Positions 8,449 through 18,114 of a stretch of DNA of 64,000 bases are shown in pieces. Every line of letters begins with the position of its first letter. Positions within the stretch are counted from its first letter, which is position 1. Origin of the DNA: Acidobacteriota bacterium (GTDB taxonomy: Bacteria; Acidobacteriota; Vicinamibacteria; Vicinamibacterales; UBA2999); assembly GCA_963169195.1 (NCBI GenBank), contig CAUJDN010000045.1:30479-94478 (forward strand). Direction: 5' to 3'. Made by a program: the position numbers and the translations under genes. The notes under the pieces were generated by a model. The model was not told the origin of the DNA and did no database searches. It saw only the letters and a list, made by a program, of their open reading frames with translations.

Positions 8449-10260
8449 CTACTGCCCCTGCCCGAGCCAGGCCAGCACTCGCGCCTTCTGCTGTTCGGTG
8501 GCGTCGGCGCGCAGTTCCAGGCGCCACGGGCGGCCGGCGTCCGCGCCGAGCGTGACGTCGAGCCGGGTCAGCTTGTCGCGTCGTGCCACGAGCAGCTGCA
8601 CCTTGTCTCCGGGGCGATACTGCTCCAGCCTCGCCGCCAGGCCATCCGGGCGCACACGCACATCGTCGATGGCGAGGAGCTCGTCGTCCACGTTCAGCCC
8701 GCCGTCGAAGGCCGGTGTGCCTCGGCGCACGCCGGACACGATGAGGCGGCCGTTGTCGGTGCGGGTGGTCGTGCCGAGGAACGCGCGCGCGGCACGCGGA
8801 TCCACGGGGCGGAACCGCAGGCCGTAGTATTCCAGGGCCTCGGTGTAGTCGAGCTCGTCGGTGGTTTCCGCGGCCGTGCGGAAGAATGCCTTCAGGTCGA
8901 TGCCGGCCGCCTCGGCCATCACCAGGTAGAACTGCTCGGGCGTGTAGCCCCTGTCGCCGCCGTAGCGCTGCAGCGCGATGCGCATGCCATCGTCGAGCGA
9001 CCTGGCGCCTTCGGTGGCGTTCCGGATCTTCGCGTCCAGCAGGAACGCGATGACCGCGCCCTTCGGGTAGTAGTCGATGGACGTGTTCGGCGTGTTCTCG
9101 TCGGGGCGGTACTGCTTGATCCAGGTGTCGTAGGACGCCATGTTCACCGGCGTGACCAGGCGGCCCGGCCGGGTCTGCACGGCCTCGATCTGGTTGGACA
9201 GGCCGTCGAAGTACTCGTCCAGCGTGGAGAGCCCCGCGCGCCGCACCAGGACGTCGGCGTAGTAGTCGGTGAAGCCCTCGGCCACCCAGAGCGTCTTGAC
9301 GTAGTTCTCGTTCTCGTAGTCGAACGGCCCGAGCTCGACCGGGCGCAGGCGCTTCACGTTCCAGTTGTGGAAGTACTCGTGGGCGACGAGCGACAGCCAG
9401 TTCATGTAGCTGCGGTGCGTGCGCGTGGTGAAGCGGTTCGACATGGTGAGAAAGCTGTTCCTGTGCTCGAGTCCGCCGCCGGCGTCCACCACCATGTTGA
9501 TGAAGTAGTAATGCGGGTACAGCAGCGGGCCCATCGCCCTGCGTCCGGCCTCGACGATCTTCTGCACATCGGCCGCGGCGCGGTCCGCGTCGAAGAGCGA
9601 GGGATCGCCCTCGAGCACCAGCACGTGTCTCTTGCCTTCCACGGTGAACTCGCGGGTCACCGGGTTGCCGGCGACGATGGGGCTGTCGACGAGCGTGTCG
9701 AAGTCCTCCGCGCGGAAGGCGTGAGGGCTGCCGGCGATGGGCATCAGGGCCGTCGCGGAGCTCGCCCATCCTGCGGGCAGCTCGAGGCGCACCTCGTGCG
9801 GGCGGGGCCCGCGCTCGGCCAGGGTCAGGAAGGTGGGCGCGCCGTTCAGCATGGCGAAGCCGGCCTCCACCCAGTTGTTGCGGACCGTCATCTCGCGCGA
9901 GTAGACGCGGTAGCGCAGCGTGACCGAGGAGGCGCCGCCCGTCGTGATGCGCCAGCGGTTCTTGCGCGACTTCTCCACGGCGAGCGGCCTGCCGTCGGCG
10001 GTCGCGGTCACGGCCTCGACGTGCCGCTGGTACTCGCGCACCAGGTAGGACCCCGGCGTCCAGACCGCCATGAACACCTCGATGGAGGGCTGGCGGCCCG
10101 TCGGATAGACCGCCTCGACGTCCACGTAATGCGTCTGCGGCGCCGGGAACCGGAGCGTGTAGCGAATGGGTTCCGACGCCTGTGCGTCGAGTGAATCGGC
10201 GGTGGTGAGCATCGCGACGAGAAGGGCGACGGCAAGCGCGACGAAGGCGGTGCGAGCCAT
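8449..10260 (-). CDS. M61 family metallopeptidase with PDZ domain
   Basis: Secreted glycyl aminopeptidase-like protease of 603 residues. It has a signal peptide (FVALAVALLVAMLTTADSLDAQA), then an N-terminal beta domain typical of M61 (VFMAVWTPGSYLVREY). The zinc site HEYFH spans residues 294-298 within SLVAHEYFHNWNVKRLRP, followed by the third-ligand region VAEGFTDYYAD. A PDZ domain lies at about 490-575 (TDNGRLIVSGVRRGTPAFDG...LLAIDDVRV). M61 enzymes cleave N-terminal Gly or Ala from peptides. A second, divergent M61 gene lies immediately upstream on the same strand, 63 bp away, suggesting an old duplication. Confidence 0.93.
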   Translation of the reverse strand: MARTAFVALAVALLVAMLTTADSLDAQASEPIRYTLRFPAPQTHYVDVEAVYPTGRQPSIEVFMAVWTPGSYLVREYQRHVEAVTATADGRPLAVEKSRKNRWRITTGGASSVTLRYRVYSREMTVRNNWVEAGFAMLNGAPTFLTLAERGPRPHEVRLELPAGWASSATALMPIAGSPHAFRAEDFDTLVDSPIVAGNPVTREFTVEGKRHVLVLEGDPSLFDADRAAADVQKIVEAGRRAMGPLLYPHYYFINMVVDAGGGLEHRNSFLTMSNRFTTRTHRSYMNWLSLVAHEYFHNWNVKRLRPVELGPFDYENENYVKTLWVAEGFTDYYADVLVRRAGLSTLDEYFDGLSNQIEAVQTRPGRLVTPVNMASYDTWIKQYRPDENTPNTSIDYYPKGAVIAFLLDAKIRNATEGARSLDDGMRIALQRYGGDRGYTPEQFYLVMAEAAGIDLKAFFRTAAETTDELDYTEALEYYGLRFRPVDPRAARAFLGTTTRTDNGRLIVSGVRRGTPAFDGGLNVDDELLAIDDVRVRPDGLAARLEQYRPGDKVQLLVARRDKLTRLDVTLGADAGRPWRLELRADATEQQKARVLAWLGQGQ

Positions 10261-10323
10261 CAGGGTATTGTAGCGGCGAGCCTGCCGTGGCTTCCTTCGT
10301 GTTCGTCGTGTTCCCGTGGACCG

Positions 10324-12285
10324 CTACTGCGCGCCGAGCCAGGCCGCGCGGAAGCGTTTCTGGTCCGGGGAAGGCGCGCTCCCCGTGCTCTCGACGGGCA
10401 CGATCTCGACGCGCGGGTCCTCCTCGAGGGTGATGGCGGTGTCCACCTTCTCGCCGCCGCGACGCACGAAGCGGAGGGCCACCCGGTCCCCGGGCTTGTG
10501 CCGGGCCAGGATCTCGTCGACCTGCCCGTCCCGGACGATGTCCGTGCCGCCCAGGCTCACCACGTAATCGTCCTGCGCGACGCCCGCCTTGTAGAGCGGG
10601 GACCCGAACGGAACCAGCGTGGGGACGCGCGCGCCGCCGGCGCCGGCCTGCAGCCGCACGTCACCCATCCACGCCTTGCCTGCCTGGCGCTGCCGCACGA
10701 CCAGTCCGGCTCGCGCCATCAGCTTCGCATAGTCCACCAGCTCGCGGCCCAGGACGTAGCGCTCGAAGAACTGCTCCGCGAACTTCGCGTCGCCCGACAC
10801 CTCTGCCAGGGTGTCCCGCAGATCCTGGATGGTGTAGGTGGCCGGCACGATGCCCGGCGTCTTATCGGCGCTTCGTCCGAACTTCCGCCACAGGGCGCGC
10901 ATGTAGTCGTCGAGCGTGAGCTTCCCGTCGGTCCGATCCCGCAGGCTCAGGTCGAGGCCCAGCGCGATGGCCTGCCCGTAGGTGTAGTAGGAGATGAACA
11001 GGTTCGGCCACGCCGTGCGATCGATCGACACGGCCGCGTCCACGAACGGCGCCAGGCGGCTCATCTCCACGGCGGATCGGATCTGCCGACCCGGGCTGAA
11101 CTGCACCGTGTTGACGACGCCCGCGAAGCCGCCGAGCAGCGATTCGAGGGGCATCAGGCCCGCACGCTCCAGGATGAGGCCGCCGTAGTAGTTGGTGAAT
11201 CCCTCACCGAACCAGAGCTCGTCCGACACGTTGGCGGCCTCGAAGTCGAACGGCTCGATGCGCGTCGCCCGGAGGCGTTCCATGTTCCACGCGTGGAAGA
11301 ACTCGTGCGACACGGTCCCGAGCATGCCCAGGCGCTGATCCGGATTCCGCAGCGTCCCACGCCTGGACACCACCGTGCTGTTCCGGTGCTCCATCCCGTC
11401 GCCATCCACCCACGGCAGGTAATCGGCCAGGAACGTGTAGGTTCCCGTGTCGAATCGCGGCATCTCGCCGAACACCTTCGCCGCCTCGCGCACGATCTTC
11501 TCGACGTCGCGCGTGTAGGCGTCCGCGTCCGCATCGGTCCCGTCGTGGTGGAGCGCGATGCGAACGGTCTGATCGTCCACAGCGAAGGTGCGCAGCGTGA
11601 AGTCGCTGAACTCCGCCGGGCTGTCCAGCAGGTAATGGATGTTGGGCGCGGTGAACACGAGGGAATCCGGCGTCGGGAACAGCTGCGTCGCCACGCGCCA
11701 CGTCCGGCCCGGCGGCTGCACGAAGGTGACGCGCGCCGGCCGGTCCATCTGCCCGCGCACGAACATCACCGTCGCCGGCATGTTCATGTGGGCATGCGCG
11801 GCGTCCACGCTGAGGTACGTCCCGTCGGTCCGATCGCCGAACACCTTGTAGGTGATGACCACGGTCCCGTCGTGCCCGGAGACGTTCCACTGGTGCAGGT
11901 TCGGCCGCACGGGCGCGAGCGCGCGCCCGCGGCCATCCGTGATCGACACCTCGAACACGTTCTTCGCGAACTCGTGCAGCGCGTAGCGGCCCGGCGACGT
12001 GCGGCTCATGCGGATCTCGGCCGTGTCCGCCGGGAGCCCGCCAAACCGCGCCTCGACCACCATCCACCGGTGCTCGGGTGTCGGGAACGACAGCCGGTAC
12101 TCGAACGGCACCGCCTGCGCCCACGCGGACGAGGCGCACAGGAGGCAGGCCAGAACCAGGATCCACGCCCGGTTCCTGGGCCTCGCGGCTGTGCCGATGG
12201 GTGGGCGGCGCGTCGCACCGCAGGCGGCCGCCGTTCTCGGCGGCCGTGAGACCGATATCTGTGTCATCTGCGTCATCTGCGTCAT
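10324..12285 (-). CDS. M61 family metallopeptidase (second copy) with PDZ domain
   Basis: A 653-residue homologue of the downstream peptidase. HEFFH at residues 327-331 (GTVSHEFFHAWNMERLRATR) is the zinc motif, and LWFGEGFTNYYGGL carries the Glu ligand region. The PDZ domain (VPTLVPFGSPLYKAGVAQDDYVVSL) is at the C-terminus. The signal sequence WILVLACLLCASSAWAQ starts only about 40 residues from the annotated N-terminus. The first codons (MTQMTQMTQI) are encoded by a TGACGCAGA tandem repeat that overlaps the gene start. The true start may be any of the three ATGs at 12285, 12276 or 12267, and no SD is visible. The repeat may have displaced the original translation signal. Confidence 0.9.
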   Translation of the reverse strand: MTQMTQMTQISVSRPPRTAAACGATRRPPIGTAARPRNRAWILVLACLLCASSAWAQAVPFEYRLSFPTPEHRWMVVEARFGGLPADTAEIRMSRTSPGRYALHEFAKNVFEVSITDGRGRALAPVRPNLHQWNVSGHDGTVVITYKVFGDRTDGTYLSVDAAHAHMNMPATVMFVRGQMDRPARVTFVQPPGRTWRVATQLFPTPDSLVFTAPNIHYLLDSPAEFSDFTLRTFAVDDQTVRIALHHDGTDADADAYTRDVEKIVREAAKVFGEMPRFDTGTYTFLADYLPWVDGDGMEHRNSTVVSRRGTLRNPDQRLGMLGTVSHEFFHAWNMERLRATRIEPFDFEAANVSDELWFGEGFTNYYGGLILERAGLMPLESLLGGFAGVVNTVQFSPGRQIRSAVEMSRLAPFVDAAVSIDRTAWPNLFISYYTYGQAIALGLDLSLRDRTDGKLTLDDYMRALWRKFGRSADKTPGIVPATYTIQDLRDTLAEVSGDAKFAEQFFERYVLGRELVDYAKLMARAGLVVRQRQAGKAWMGDVRLQAGAGGARVPTLVPFGSPLYKAGVAQDDYVVSLGGTDIVRDGQVDEILARHKPGDRVALRFVRRGGEKVDTAITLEEDPRVEIVPVESTGSAPSPDQKRFRAAWLGAQ

Positions 12286-12318
12286 CTGCGGCTCATCTGC
12301 GTCATCTGCGCACGATCT
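12256..12318. repeat. Short tandem repeat (cgtcatctg / cagatgacg) at a gene start
   Basis: Units of about 9 bp (cgtcatctg, with interruptions ggctcatctg and cacgatctg) cover the first codons of the M61 gene and the gap to the histidine kinase stop. The array is different in sequence from the 2.7-kb and 4.8-kb repeats but occupies the same kind of gene-end position. Confidence 0.8.
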
Positions 12319-12322
12319 GCGT

Positions 12323-14425
12323 TCAGGTCATGCCCGCTTCGCGTTCCTGGAGCACCTCACGGATCTTACGGGCGAGCTCCATCGGCGTGAACGGCTTCTG
12401 GAGGAAGGGCTTCCCCTCGTCCAGCACTCCCGTTCGGACGATGGCGTCGTCCGTGTAGCCCGACACATACAGGACGCGGCTCGCCGGCCGGAGCGCCAGC
12501 AGCGCCTCGGCCATGGCCGTGCCGCTCATGTCGCCCAGGATGACGTCGCAGATGGCCAGGTCGAAGTGCCGCGTGTCGTCGGTGCCGAGCGCGAGGCCCG
12601 CGCGGCCCGACGCCGCCTCGGTGACGGTGTACCCGAGGCGGGTGAGCAGCTCCCTCGTCAGCCGTCGCACCGAGGCATCGTCCTCGACGAGCAGCACGTG
12701 CTCGGTACCGCCAGGGAGCTTCTGGGCCGACGTGTCCGGTTCGGTGGCCGGCTCCTCCTCGGCGCGCGGGAGCAGCACGCGAAACGTCGAGCCGACCCCC
12801 ATCTCGCTGCTGACCGTGATGGTCCCTTCCGCCTGCCGGATGATGCCGTAGGCCGTGGAGAGGCCGAGGCCGGTGCCCTTGCCGGCCTCCTTGGTGGTGA
12901 AGTACGGCTCGAAGATCCGTGCGCGGACGCCCGGCGGCATGCCGGTGCCGGTGTCCGACACGACAAGGCCCACGTAGGCCCCCGGGCGCACGCCGAGCTC
13001 CACCGCCTCCGCCTCGTCGACCGTGACGTCCGCCGTCTCCACCGCCAGGCGGCCGCCCTTCGGCATCGCGTCGCGCGCGTTCACGGCCAGGTTCAACACC
13101 ACCTGCTCGACCTGGCCCGCGTCCACCCGGACGAACGGCGACACGGCCCTGGACGAGACGGTGAGCTGGATGTCCTCGCCGATCATCCGCCGGAGCATCG
13201 GCTCGACCTTCGAGAGCGCCGTGCTCAGGTCCAGCACCTTCGCCTTCGCGGTCTCCCGCCGACTGAACGACAGCATCTGGCGCGTGAGCTCCGCCGCGCG
13301 CAGCGCCGCGCGTTCGACCTCCTCGGCGTCGGCGCGGCGCGGATCCCGCGGCTCGAGCGATTCCCTCAGGATGTCGGCGTAGCCGATGATGGCCGTCAGC
13401 AGGTTGTTGAAGTCGTGCGCGATGCCACCGGCGAGGCGGCCCACCGATTCCATCTTCTGCGCGTGGCGCAGCTGCTCCTCGAGCTGCACGCGCTTCTGGC
13501 GGATGTCGTCCCGCTCGGCCTTCATGGCCGCCAGCAGATGGCCGATAGTCGAGGCGAGCAGCAGGTAGACAGCCGTGACGGTTCGCGCCGCCTCGATGGT
13601 GAGGCCCCGGAGCGGCCCCAGGCCGAACACGGCCAGCGCAATCGCCGCCACGGTCATGAGCGCCAGCACCGCCGACGCGCCGCGCGCGCCGAAGCGGAGC
13701 CCCGCCCACGCGATCAGCGGCAGCGCGAGGAGCGCGACGCCGCCCGGGGGCAGCACGCCGGACGGCAAAAGACCGAACGCCAGCAGCGCGAGGACCAGCA
13801 GGCCCAGCAACAAGGCCGTGGCCTCGATGACGCGAAGCGGACTGTTGGGGACCTGACGCGCTTTGAGCCAGGCGAAGACCAGCGGCACGCACATCGCGAT
13901 GCCGAGCCAGTCGCGCAGCAGCCAGAGCAGCCAGCCCCAGGCCAGGTCCGTGGTCGGCAGCGTGCCGAGGGCCCAGGCGGCGGTCGTCCCGATGGTGGCG
14001 GCGGCGGCCGCGCCAAGGGGAGCAGCGACGAGGGACAGCCCCAGGGGGTCGCTGAGGCGCTCGAGCCGGTCATCGAACCGGAGCCGCCGAAGCAGCGGCA
14101 CCACCAGCAGCGTTTCCCCCACCGCCGCGAACCCGCCAGTCAGGGCCACGGGCCAGGGGGCGCGGAGCCCGACGACGACGGCGGCGGCGAGGGAGATGCC
14201 CGGCAGGACGCGCGGCCCGAGCAGCCAGACGGCGGCGACGGCCAGGCCGGAGGCGGGCCAGACCGGCGTGGCACTGGATCCCCCGACGAACCGCGGCAGG
14301 AGAACGATTTCGCTGAGGAGTACGTAACCGAGCGCGGCAGCGGCGTTCTGCAGGACGAGGTGTGGCGTCGAAGTGGCGGACGACCACGCCTGGAACCGGG
14401 TTGCGAGGGGTGAACGCGTGGACAC
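12323..14425 (-). CDS. MASE1-domain hybrid sensor histidine kinase
   Basis: A 700-residue membrane sensor. Residues 20-300 form the MASE1 multi-helix sensor ([52 protein letters not shown]). A short coiled linker leads to the HisKA domain with the phosphoacceptor His337 in [11 protein letters not shown]. The HATPase has an N-box ([11 protein letters not shown]), G1 (DTGTGM) and G2 (GKGTGLGLS). A C-terminal receiver begins at HVLLVEDD (about 577), with phospho-acceptor Asp627 in FDLAICDV and conserved Lys677 in FLQKPF. There is no output domain, so the signal presumably passes to a partner. No cognate regulator gene is adjacent. The ligand is unknown. Confidence 0.93.
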   Translation of the reverse strand: MSTRSPLATRFQAWSSATSTPHLVLQNAAAALGYVLLSEIVLLPRFVGGSSATPVWPASGLAVAAVWLLGPRVLPGISLAAAVVVGLRAPWPVALTGGFAAVGETLLVVPLLRRLRFDDRLERLSDPLGLSLVAAPLGAAAAATIGTTAAWALGTLPTTDLAWGWLLWLLRDWLGIAMCVPLVFAWLKARQVPNSPLRVIEATALLLGLLVLALLAFGLLPSGVLPPGGVALLALPLIAWAGLRFGARGASAVLALMTVAAIALAVFGLGPLRGLTIEAARTVTAVYLLLASTIGHLLAAMKAERDDIRQKRVQLEEQLRHAQKMESVGRLAGGIAHDFNNLLTAIIGYADILRESLEPRDPRRADAEEVERAALRAAELTRQMLSFSRRETAKAKVLDLSTALSKVEPMLRRMIGEDIQLTVSSRAVSPFVRVDAGQVEQVVLNLAVNARDAMPKGGRLAVETADVTVDEAEAVELGVRPGAYVGLVVSDTGTGMPPGVRARIFEPYFTTKEAGKGTGLGLSTAYGIIRQAEGTITVSSEMGVGSTFRVLLPRAEEEPATEPDTSAQKLPGGTEHVLLVEDDASVRRLTRELLTRLGYTVTEAASGRAGLALGTDDTRHFDLAICDVILGDMSGTAMAEALLALRPASRVLYVSGYTDDAIVRTGVLDEGKPFLQKPFTPMELARKIREVLQEREAGMT

Positions 14426-14587
14426 GCCGGAGCAAGCGTAACGGTGAGAACGGGATGGCGCAAGCGGGCAGGGAAGCCGCCCTGCGGGCGTCAGCAGGAC
14501 CCTCTGCTAGACTGGCGCCCGGTTCGTTCGCCTGCGCCAGGGTCTGGGAGGGCCGTGAGTGGCTCCGAGGCCGCGGCGTCACCAGAC
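14426..14587. promoter_or_regulatory. Divergent promoter region, histidine kinase / secreted multidomain protein
   Basis: This gap separates the kinase start (14425, minus) and the secreted protein (ATG 14588, plus). A GGGAGG at 14547-14552 precedes an in-frame GTG at 14555, an alternative start for the plus-strand gene. No clear promoter boxes are assigned. Confidence 0.35.
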
Positions 14588-17554
14588 ATGAAGTCCCGAC
14601 TGATCGTCTTCCTGACCCTGGGGATCCTGTCAATCGCAGGGGGTGCTCCCGATGCCGGCGTCGTGGCGGCCCGCCAGGCCAGGGCGCCTCGCGACTTCCC
14701 TGTACTGGTCCTCGTCGACGCGTCCAATCCCTTCGGTCGCTACTACGTCGAGATCCTCCGAGCCGAAGGGCTCAACCACGTTGCCGTCCTGGATATCTCG
14801 CAGGTGACGGCCTCGACGCTCGAATCGCACGACGTGGTCCTTCTCGGACACATGCCGCTGACCGAGCCCCAGGTCGAGATGCTCACGGAGTGGGTGAGCG
14901 CCGGCGGAAACCTGGTCGCGATGCGGCCGGACCCCAGGCTGGCGGGGCTGCTTGGGCTCGGCGACCCGACCGCCACGATTTCGGATGGCTATCTGCTCAT
15001 CGACACGTCGTCCGGGCCAGGAGTCGGCCTGGTGGCCCAGTCGATCCAGTTCCACGGCTCCGCCGACTGTCTGCCTCTCCGAGGAGCGCGAGCCATTGCC
15101 ACCCTGTACCTCGGCACCAGCCTCGCGTCGTTGTGCCCGGCCGTGACGCTGATGCCCGTGGGTACGGACGGAGGCCACGCGGCGGCCTTTGCCTTCGACC
15201 TCGCCCGCTCGATTGTCTACACGCGCCAGGGGAATCCAGCATGGTCGGGCCAGGAGCGGGACGGCATCCCCCCGATCCGATCGGATGACCTGTTCGTCGG
15301 ACGTTCAGACACTCATCCGGCCGCCGACTGGCTGGACACGGGCCGGATCGCCATCCCGGGGGCCGACGAGCAGCAGCGCCTGCTGGCCAACATGATCATC
15401 ACGATGAGCCTGGGCCGAACGCCCCTGCCGCGGTTCTGGTACTTCCCCCGAGGCCACAAGGCCGTCGTCGTCATGACGGGTGACGACCATGGTGTTGGAG
15501 CGACGGCGGGCCGGTTCGACGATTACAGGGCGAAGAGCCCGGCCGACTGCTCGGTGGCAGACTGGGAGTGCGTTCGCAGCACGTCGTTCATCTACCCGAG
15601 TACCCCGCTGACCGACGCACAGGCCGCCGCGTACACAGCCGATGGTTTCGAAGTGGCGCTGCACGTCAACACGGGCTGCCTGGACTGGACCGCGGACTCG
15701 CTCGAAACCAGCTACGCCGACCAGATCGCCTCGTGGACGTCCCGCTTCCCGAGCCTGCCTGCTCCCGCAACCAGCCGCACGCACTGCGTGGTGTGGAGCG
15801 ACTACACGACCCAGGCGGAGGTCGAGTTGAGGCACGGGATCCGCCTCGATACGAACTACTACCACTACCCGGCGGCCTGGGTTGCCGATCGGCCCGGCTT
15901 CTTCACCGGGTCCGGCATGCCCATGCGCTTTGCCCGCGCCGACGGCACGACCGTCGACGTCTACCAGGCGGCCACGCAGATGACCGACGAGTCCGGCCAG
16001 TCGTACCCCGCCACCGTGGAGGCGCTGCTGGACCTCGCCCTGGGCCCGGAGGGCTACTACGGCGTGTTCACCGCGAACATCCACACGGACCAGGCCGCCT
16101 CGGCCGCATCGGACGCGATCATCGCCGCGGCGCGGGCGCGAGGAGTGCCCGTGGTATCGGCCCGCCAGATGCTGACCTGGCTCGACGAGCGGGACGGCTC
16201 GTCGTTCAGGGCCCTGTCGATGCGCGGGAGCACGCTGAGCTTTTCCGTGGTGTCACCTGCGGGGAGATCCCGGTCGACGGCGGGGCGTCTTCAGGCCCTG
16301 CTGCCCATCGAGGCGGTGGCGGGCACCTTGTCCGGCCTCACTTTCCGCGGCCGACCCCTAGCCTACGCGACGCAGACGATCAAGGGCATCACCTATGCCG
16401 CGTTCGGAGCCAGCCCTGGTGACTACACGGCCACCTATGCGGCTGGCGCCCATGCGCTGCCCGGAACCTCGGCCCTCGAGCCCGCGACCGTGATTCCTGG
16501 TGGAGAGGCCTTCACGCTCCGGGTGACCGGGAGCGGCTTCGTGCCAGGCTCGGTGGTCAGATGGAACGGCGCCGACCGGCCGACGACGTTCGCATCGACC
16601 GGCCGCCTCGACGCGGAGATTCCGGCATCCGACGTCGCCACGGGCGCGTCGGTCGCGATCACGGTCTTCAGTCCGCGTCCCGGCGGTGGCGTCTCGAATG
16701 CCCTGACGCTCCGCGTCGCGAATCCGCTGCCGGCGATTGCGCGGCTCGACCCCGATGGCGTTGCCGAGGGGAGCGGCGACATCCGACTGGCCATCGACGG
16801 CGCCGGCTTCGTGCCCGGCAGCGTTGCACGCTGGAACGGTGAGGACCGTCCAACGGAGTACGTCTCTTCGCGGGCGCTCGCGGCGCGGATTGGCGCATCG
16901 GACCTCGCGACCGCAGGCACCGCCCGGATTGCCGTGCACAACGCCCCGCCTGGCGGCGGCTCGTCGGCGCCGGTCGACTTCGCCGTGCGCTCGCCGAAGG
17001 CCCTGCTCGTGGACGACTTCTCGAGCCCGCTGGCCGACGGGTGGGCGGTTTCCCCGTTCTCGCCGTTGCGCCGCGCCAGTGGCTGGAGCGTGGTCAACCA
17101 CGTGTATCGCTACGATGGCGGCGGCCACACCCAGTCGGCTCGCGGTGACGTGAGTTGGAGCGACTATGCGTTCGAGGTGGGCGTGCGCCTGACCGCGCTC
17201 GAGGGCTATCCCGGGGGCATCCGCGGCAGGTTCAATCCGATGACCGGTGCCGGCTATGCGGTCTGGCAGTACCCGGCCAGCGGTCGGATCGTGCTCTACC
17301 GCGTCCCCCGCTGGAGCATCGACGATGCGGGCCGGACGGAGCTTGGAGCGGCCGAGAAGGTCGCGTTCGACACCGGGTTCCACCGGCTGAGGCTCGTGTT
17401 TCGAGGCGCGTCGATCTCGGTGTATCGAGACGGGAAGCTGATCATCAGCGCAACCGACGAGACGTATGCGACTGGCCTGGTCGCGTTCGACGTCAGCAAC
17501 CAGGTTGTGGAGTTCGACAACGTGCTGGTCACGGATCTGCGTTCCCGGAACTAG
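14588..17554 (+). CDS. Large secreted protein: NodB-like deacetylase fold, two IPT/TIG repeats, LamG-like end
   Basis: A protein of about 988 residues with a signal peptide (IVFLTLGILSIAGG). Residues about 35-140 resemble a glutamine-amidotransferase-like/ThuA-type fold (PVLVLVDASNPFGRYYVEIL, VVLLGHMPLTEPQVEMLTEW). The middle (about 290-560) looks like a polysaccharide-deacetylase/NodB-like barrel: AVVVMTGDDHGVGA has the Asp-Asp-His start, then FEVALHVNTGC, GIRLDTNYYHYP and YYGVFTANIHTD. Two IPT/TIG beta repeats follow (GSGFVPGSVVRWNGADRPT and GAGFVPGSVARWNGEDRPT). The last 190 residues look like a concanavalin-type LamG/DUF1080 fold (VDDFSSPLADGW...FDNVLVTDL). It may be surface-bound and act on extracellular glycans. 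ATG 14588 is used; GTG 14555 has a better SD. Substrate unknown. Confidence 0.82.
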   Translation: MKSRLIVFLTLGILSIAGGAPDAGVVAARQARAPRDFPVLVLVDASNPFGRYYVEILRAEGLNHVAVLDISQVTASTLESHDVVLLGHMPLTEPQVEMLTEWVSAGGNLVAMRPDPRLAGLLGLGDPTATISDGYLLIDTSSGPGVGLVAQSIQFHGSADCLPLRGARAIATLYLGTSLASLCPAVTLMPVGTDGGHAAAFAFDLARSIVYTRQGNPAWSGQERDGIPPIRSDDLFVGRSDTHPAADWLDTGRIAIPGADEQQRLLANMIITMSLGRTPLPRFWYFPRGHKAVVVMTGDDHGVGATAGRFDDYRAKSPADCSVADWECVRSTSFIYPSTPLTDAQAAAYTADGFEVALHVNTGCLDWTADSLETSYADQIASWTSRFPSLPAPATSRTHCVVWSDYTTQAEVELRHGIRLDTNYYHYPAAWVADRPGFFTGSGMPMRFARADGTTVDVYQAATQMTDESGQSYPATVEALLDLALGPEGYYGVFTANIHTDQAASAASDAIIAAARARGVPVVSARQMLTWLDERDGSSFRALSMRGSTLSFSVVSPAGRSRSTAGRLQALLPIEAVAGTLSGLTFRGRPLAYATQTIKGITYAAFGASPGDYTATYAAGAHALPGTSALEPATVIPGGEAFTLRVTGSGFVPGSVVRWNGADRPTTFASTGRLDAEIPASDVATGASVAITVFSPRPGGGVSNALTLRVANPLPAIARLDPDGVAEGSGDIRLAIDGAGFVPGSVARWNGEDRPTEYVSSRALAARIGASDLATAGTARIAVHNAPPGGGSSAPVDFAVRSPKALLVDDFSSPLADGWAVSPFSPLRRASGWSVVNHVYRYDGGGHTQSARGDVSWSDYAFEVGVRLTALEGYPGGIRGRFNPMTGAGYAVWQYPASGRIVLYRVPRWSIDDAGRTELGAAEKVAFDTGFHRLRLVFRGASISVYRDGKLIISATDETYATGLVAFDVSNQVVEFDNVLVTDLRSRN

Positions 17555-17598
17555 GCGGCGCGCGCGGCGGCCTGGGGGCGTCGGGCGGGAGCGGCGCG

Positions 17599-17615
17599 GG
17601 GGGGAGCGGCCCCCC
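17599..17615 (+). terminator. Possible stem-loop after the secreted protein gene
   Basis: GGGGGG, a 5-nt AGCGG loop and CCCCCC form a 6-bp stem 45 bp past the stop at 17554. There is no T-run, so classical intrinsic termination is doubtful. Confidence 0.3.
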
Positions 17616-17687
17616 ATCGCGGCGTGCGAGCATGCGGTGCGGCGACTGGAGGCGCCCGAGCCGTCGGGACCGTGTGGAGCGACGGGG

Positions 17688-17782
17688 TGGCGGTGAGGGA
17701 GGGATTCGAACCCTCGGTAGGACTTTAAAGGCCCTACAACGGTTTAGCAAACCGCCGCCTTCAGCCTCTCGGCCACCTCACC
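17688..17782 (-). tRNA. tRNA-Ser (anticodon GCU)
   Basis: The complement strand folds as a class II tRNA. The acceptor arms GGTGAGG and CCTCACC pair, followed by discriminator G and an encoded CCA at 17690-17688. A long variable arm (TAGGGCCTTTAAAGTCCTA) is typical of tRNA-Ser. The anticodon GCT sits at 17748-17746 within CGGTTTGCTAAACCG, and the T-arm is GAGGGTTCGAATCCCTC. The 5' end faces the integrase remnant and the mobile region at higher coordinates; the 3' end faces the chromosomal genes. Confidence 0.97.
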
Positions 17783-17825
17783 GTGTCGAAAACGCTAGGA
17801 AATCTGACGATTTCCGTCGAACTGC

Positions 17826-17940
17826 TCAGCTGCTGACCGCTGACTGTGCCCAAAACTGTGCCCAGACTGGGCAAAAGGGCGACCGCCGGATGCACATTCG
17901 CTGGCTGACATTATAGCGGTCTAAGGCCTCGGCCCAGGCG
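17826..17940 (-). pseudogene. Remnant of a tyrosine integrase C-terminus
   Basis: Read on the complement strand, this stretch gives ALDRYNVSQ, close to the catalytic-Tyr segment VFDRYNIVS of the intact integrase at 21638-22798. A tail VWAQFWAQ (or SLGTVLGTVSGQ in another frame) follows and resembles tails of such integrases. No other integrase motif (R, HxxR) is found upstream, so this is a broken end. It abuts the 5' side of tRNA-Ser, pointing to an earlier insertion event here. Nothing convincing is seen in 17941-18114. Confidence 0.45.
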
Positions 17941-18114
17941 CCGCCTTTCCGAGCGTCCTCCGCTGGGAGGCGCCGCTCGGGAATCCAACCCCTCCGAAGC
18001 GCGGCTCGCTCACCGCCCCGAACACTCATCAACCGCAGCGACATCGCTATGCGGCCACGCACCGGGCGATGCTCGGGCCAATGAATCCCGGAGTTTGCGC
18101 CACACAATCTCGCA

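Noticed and set aside
10498..14413. Long plus-strand open frames
   Set aside because: Antisense shadows of the M61 and histidine-kinase genes, with His/Arg-rich composition and no motif.
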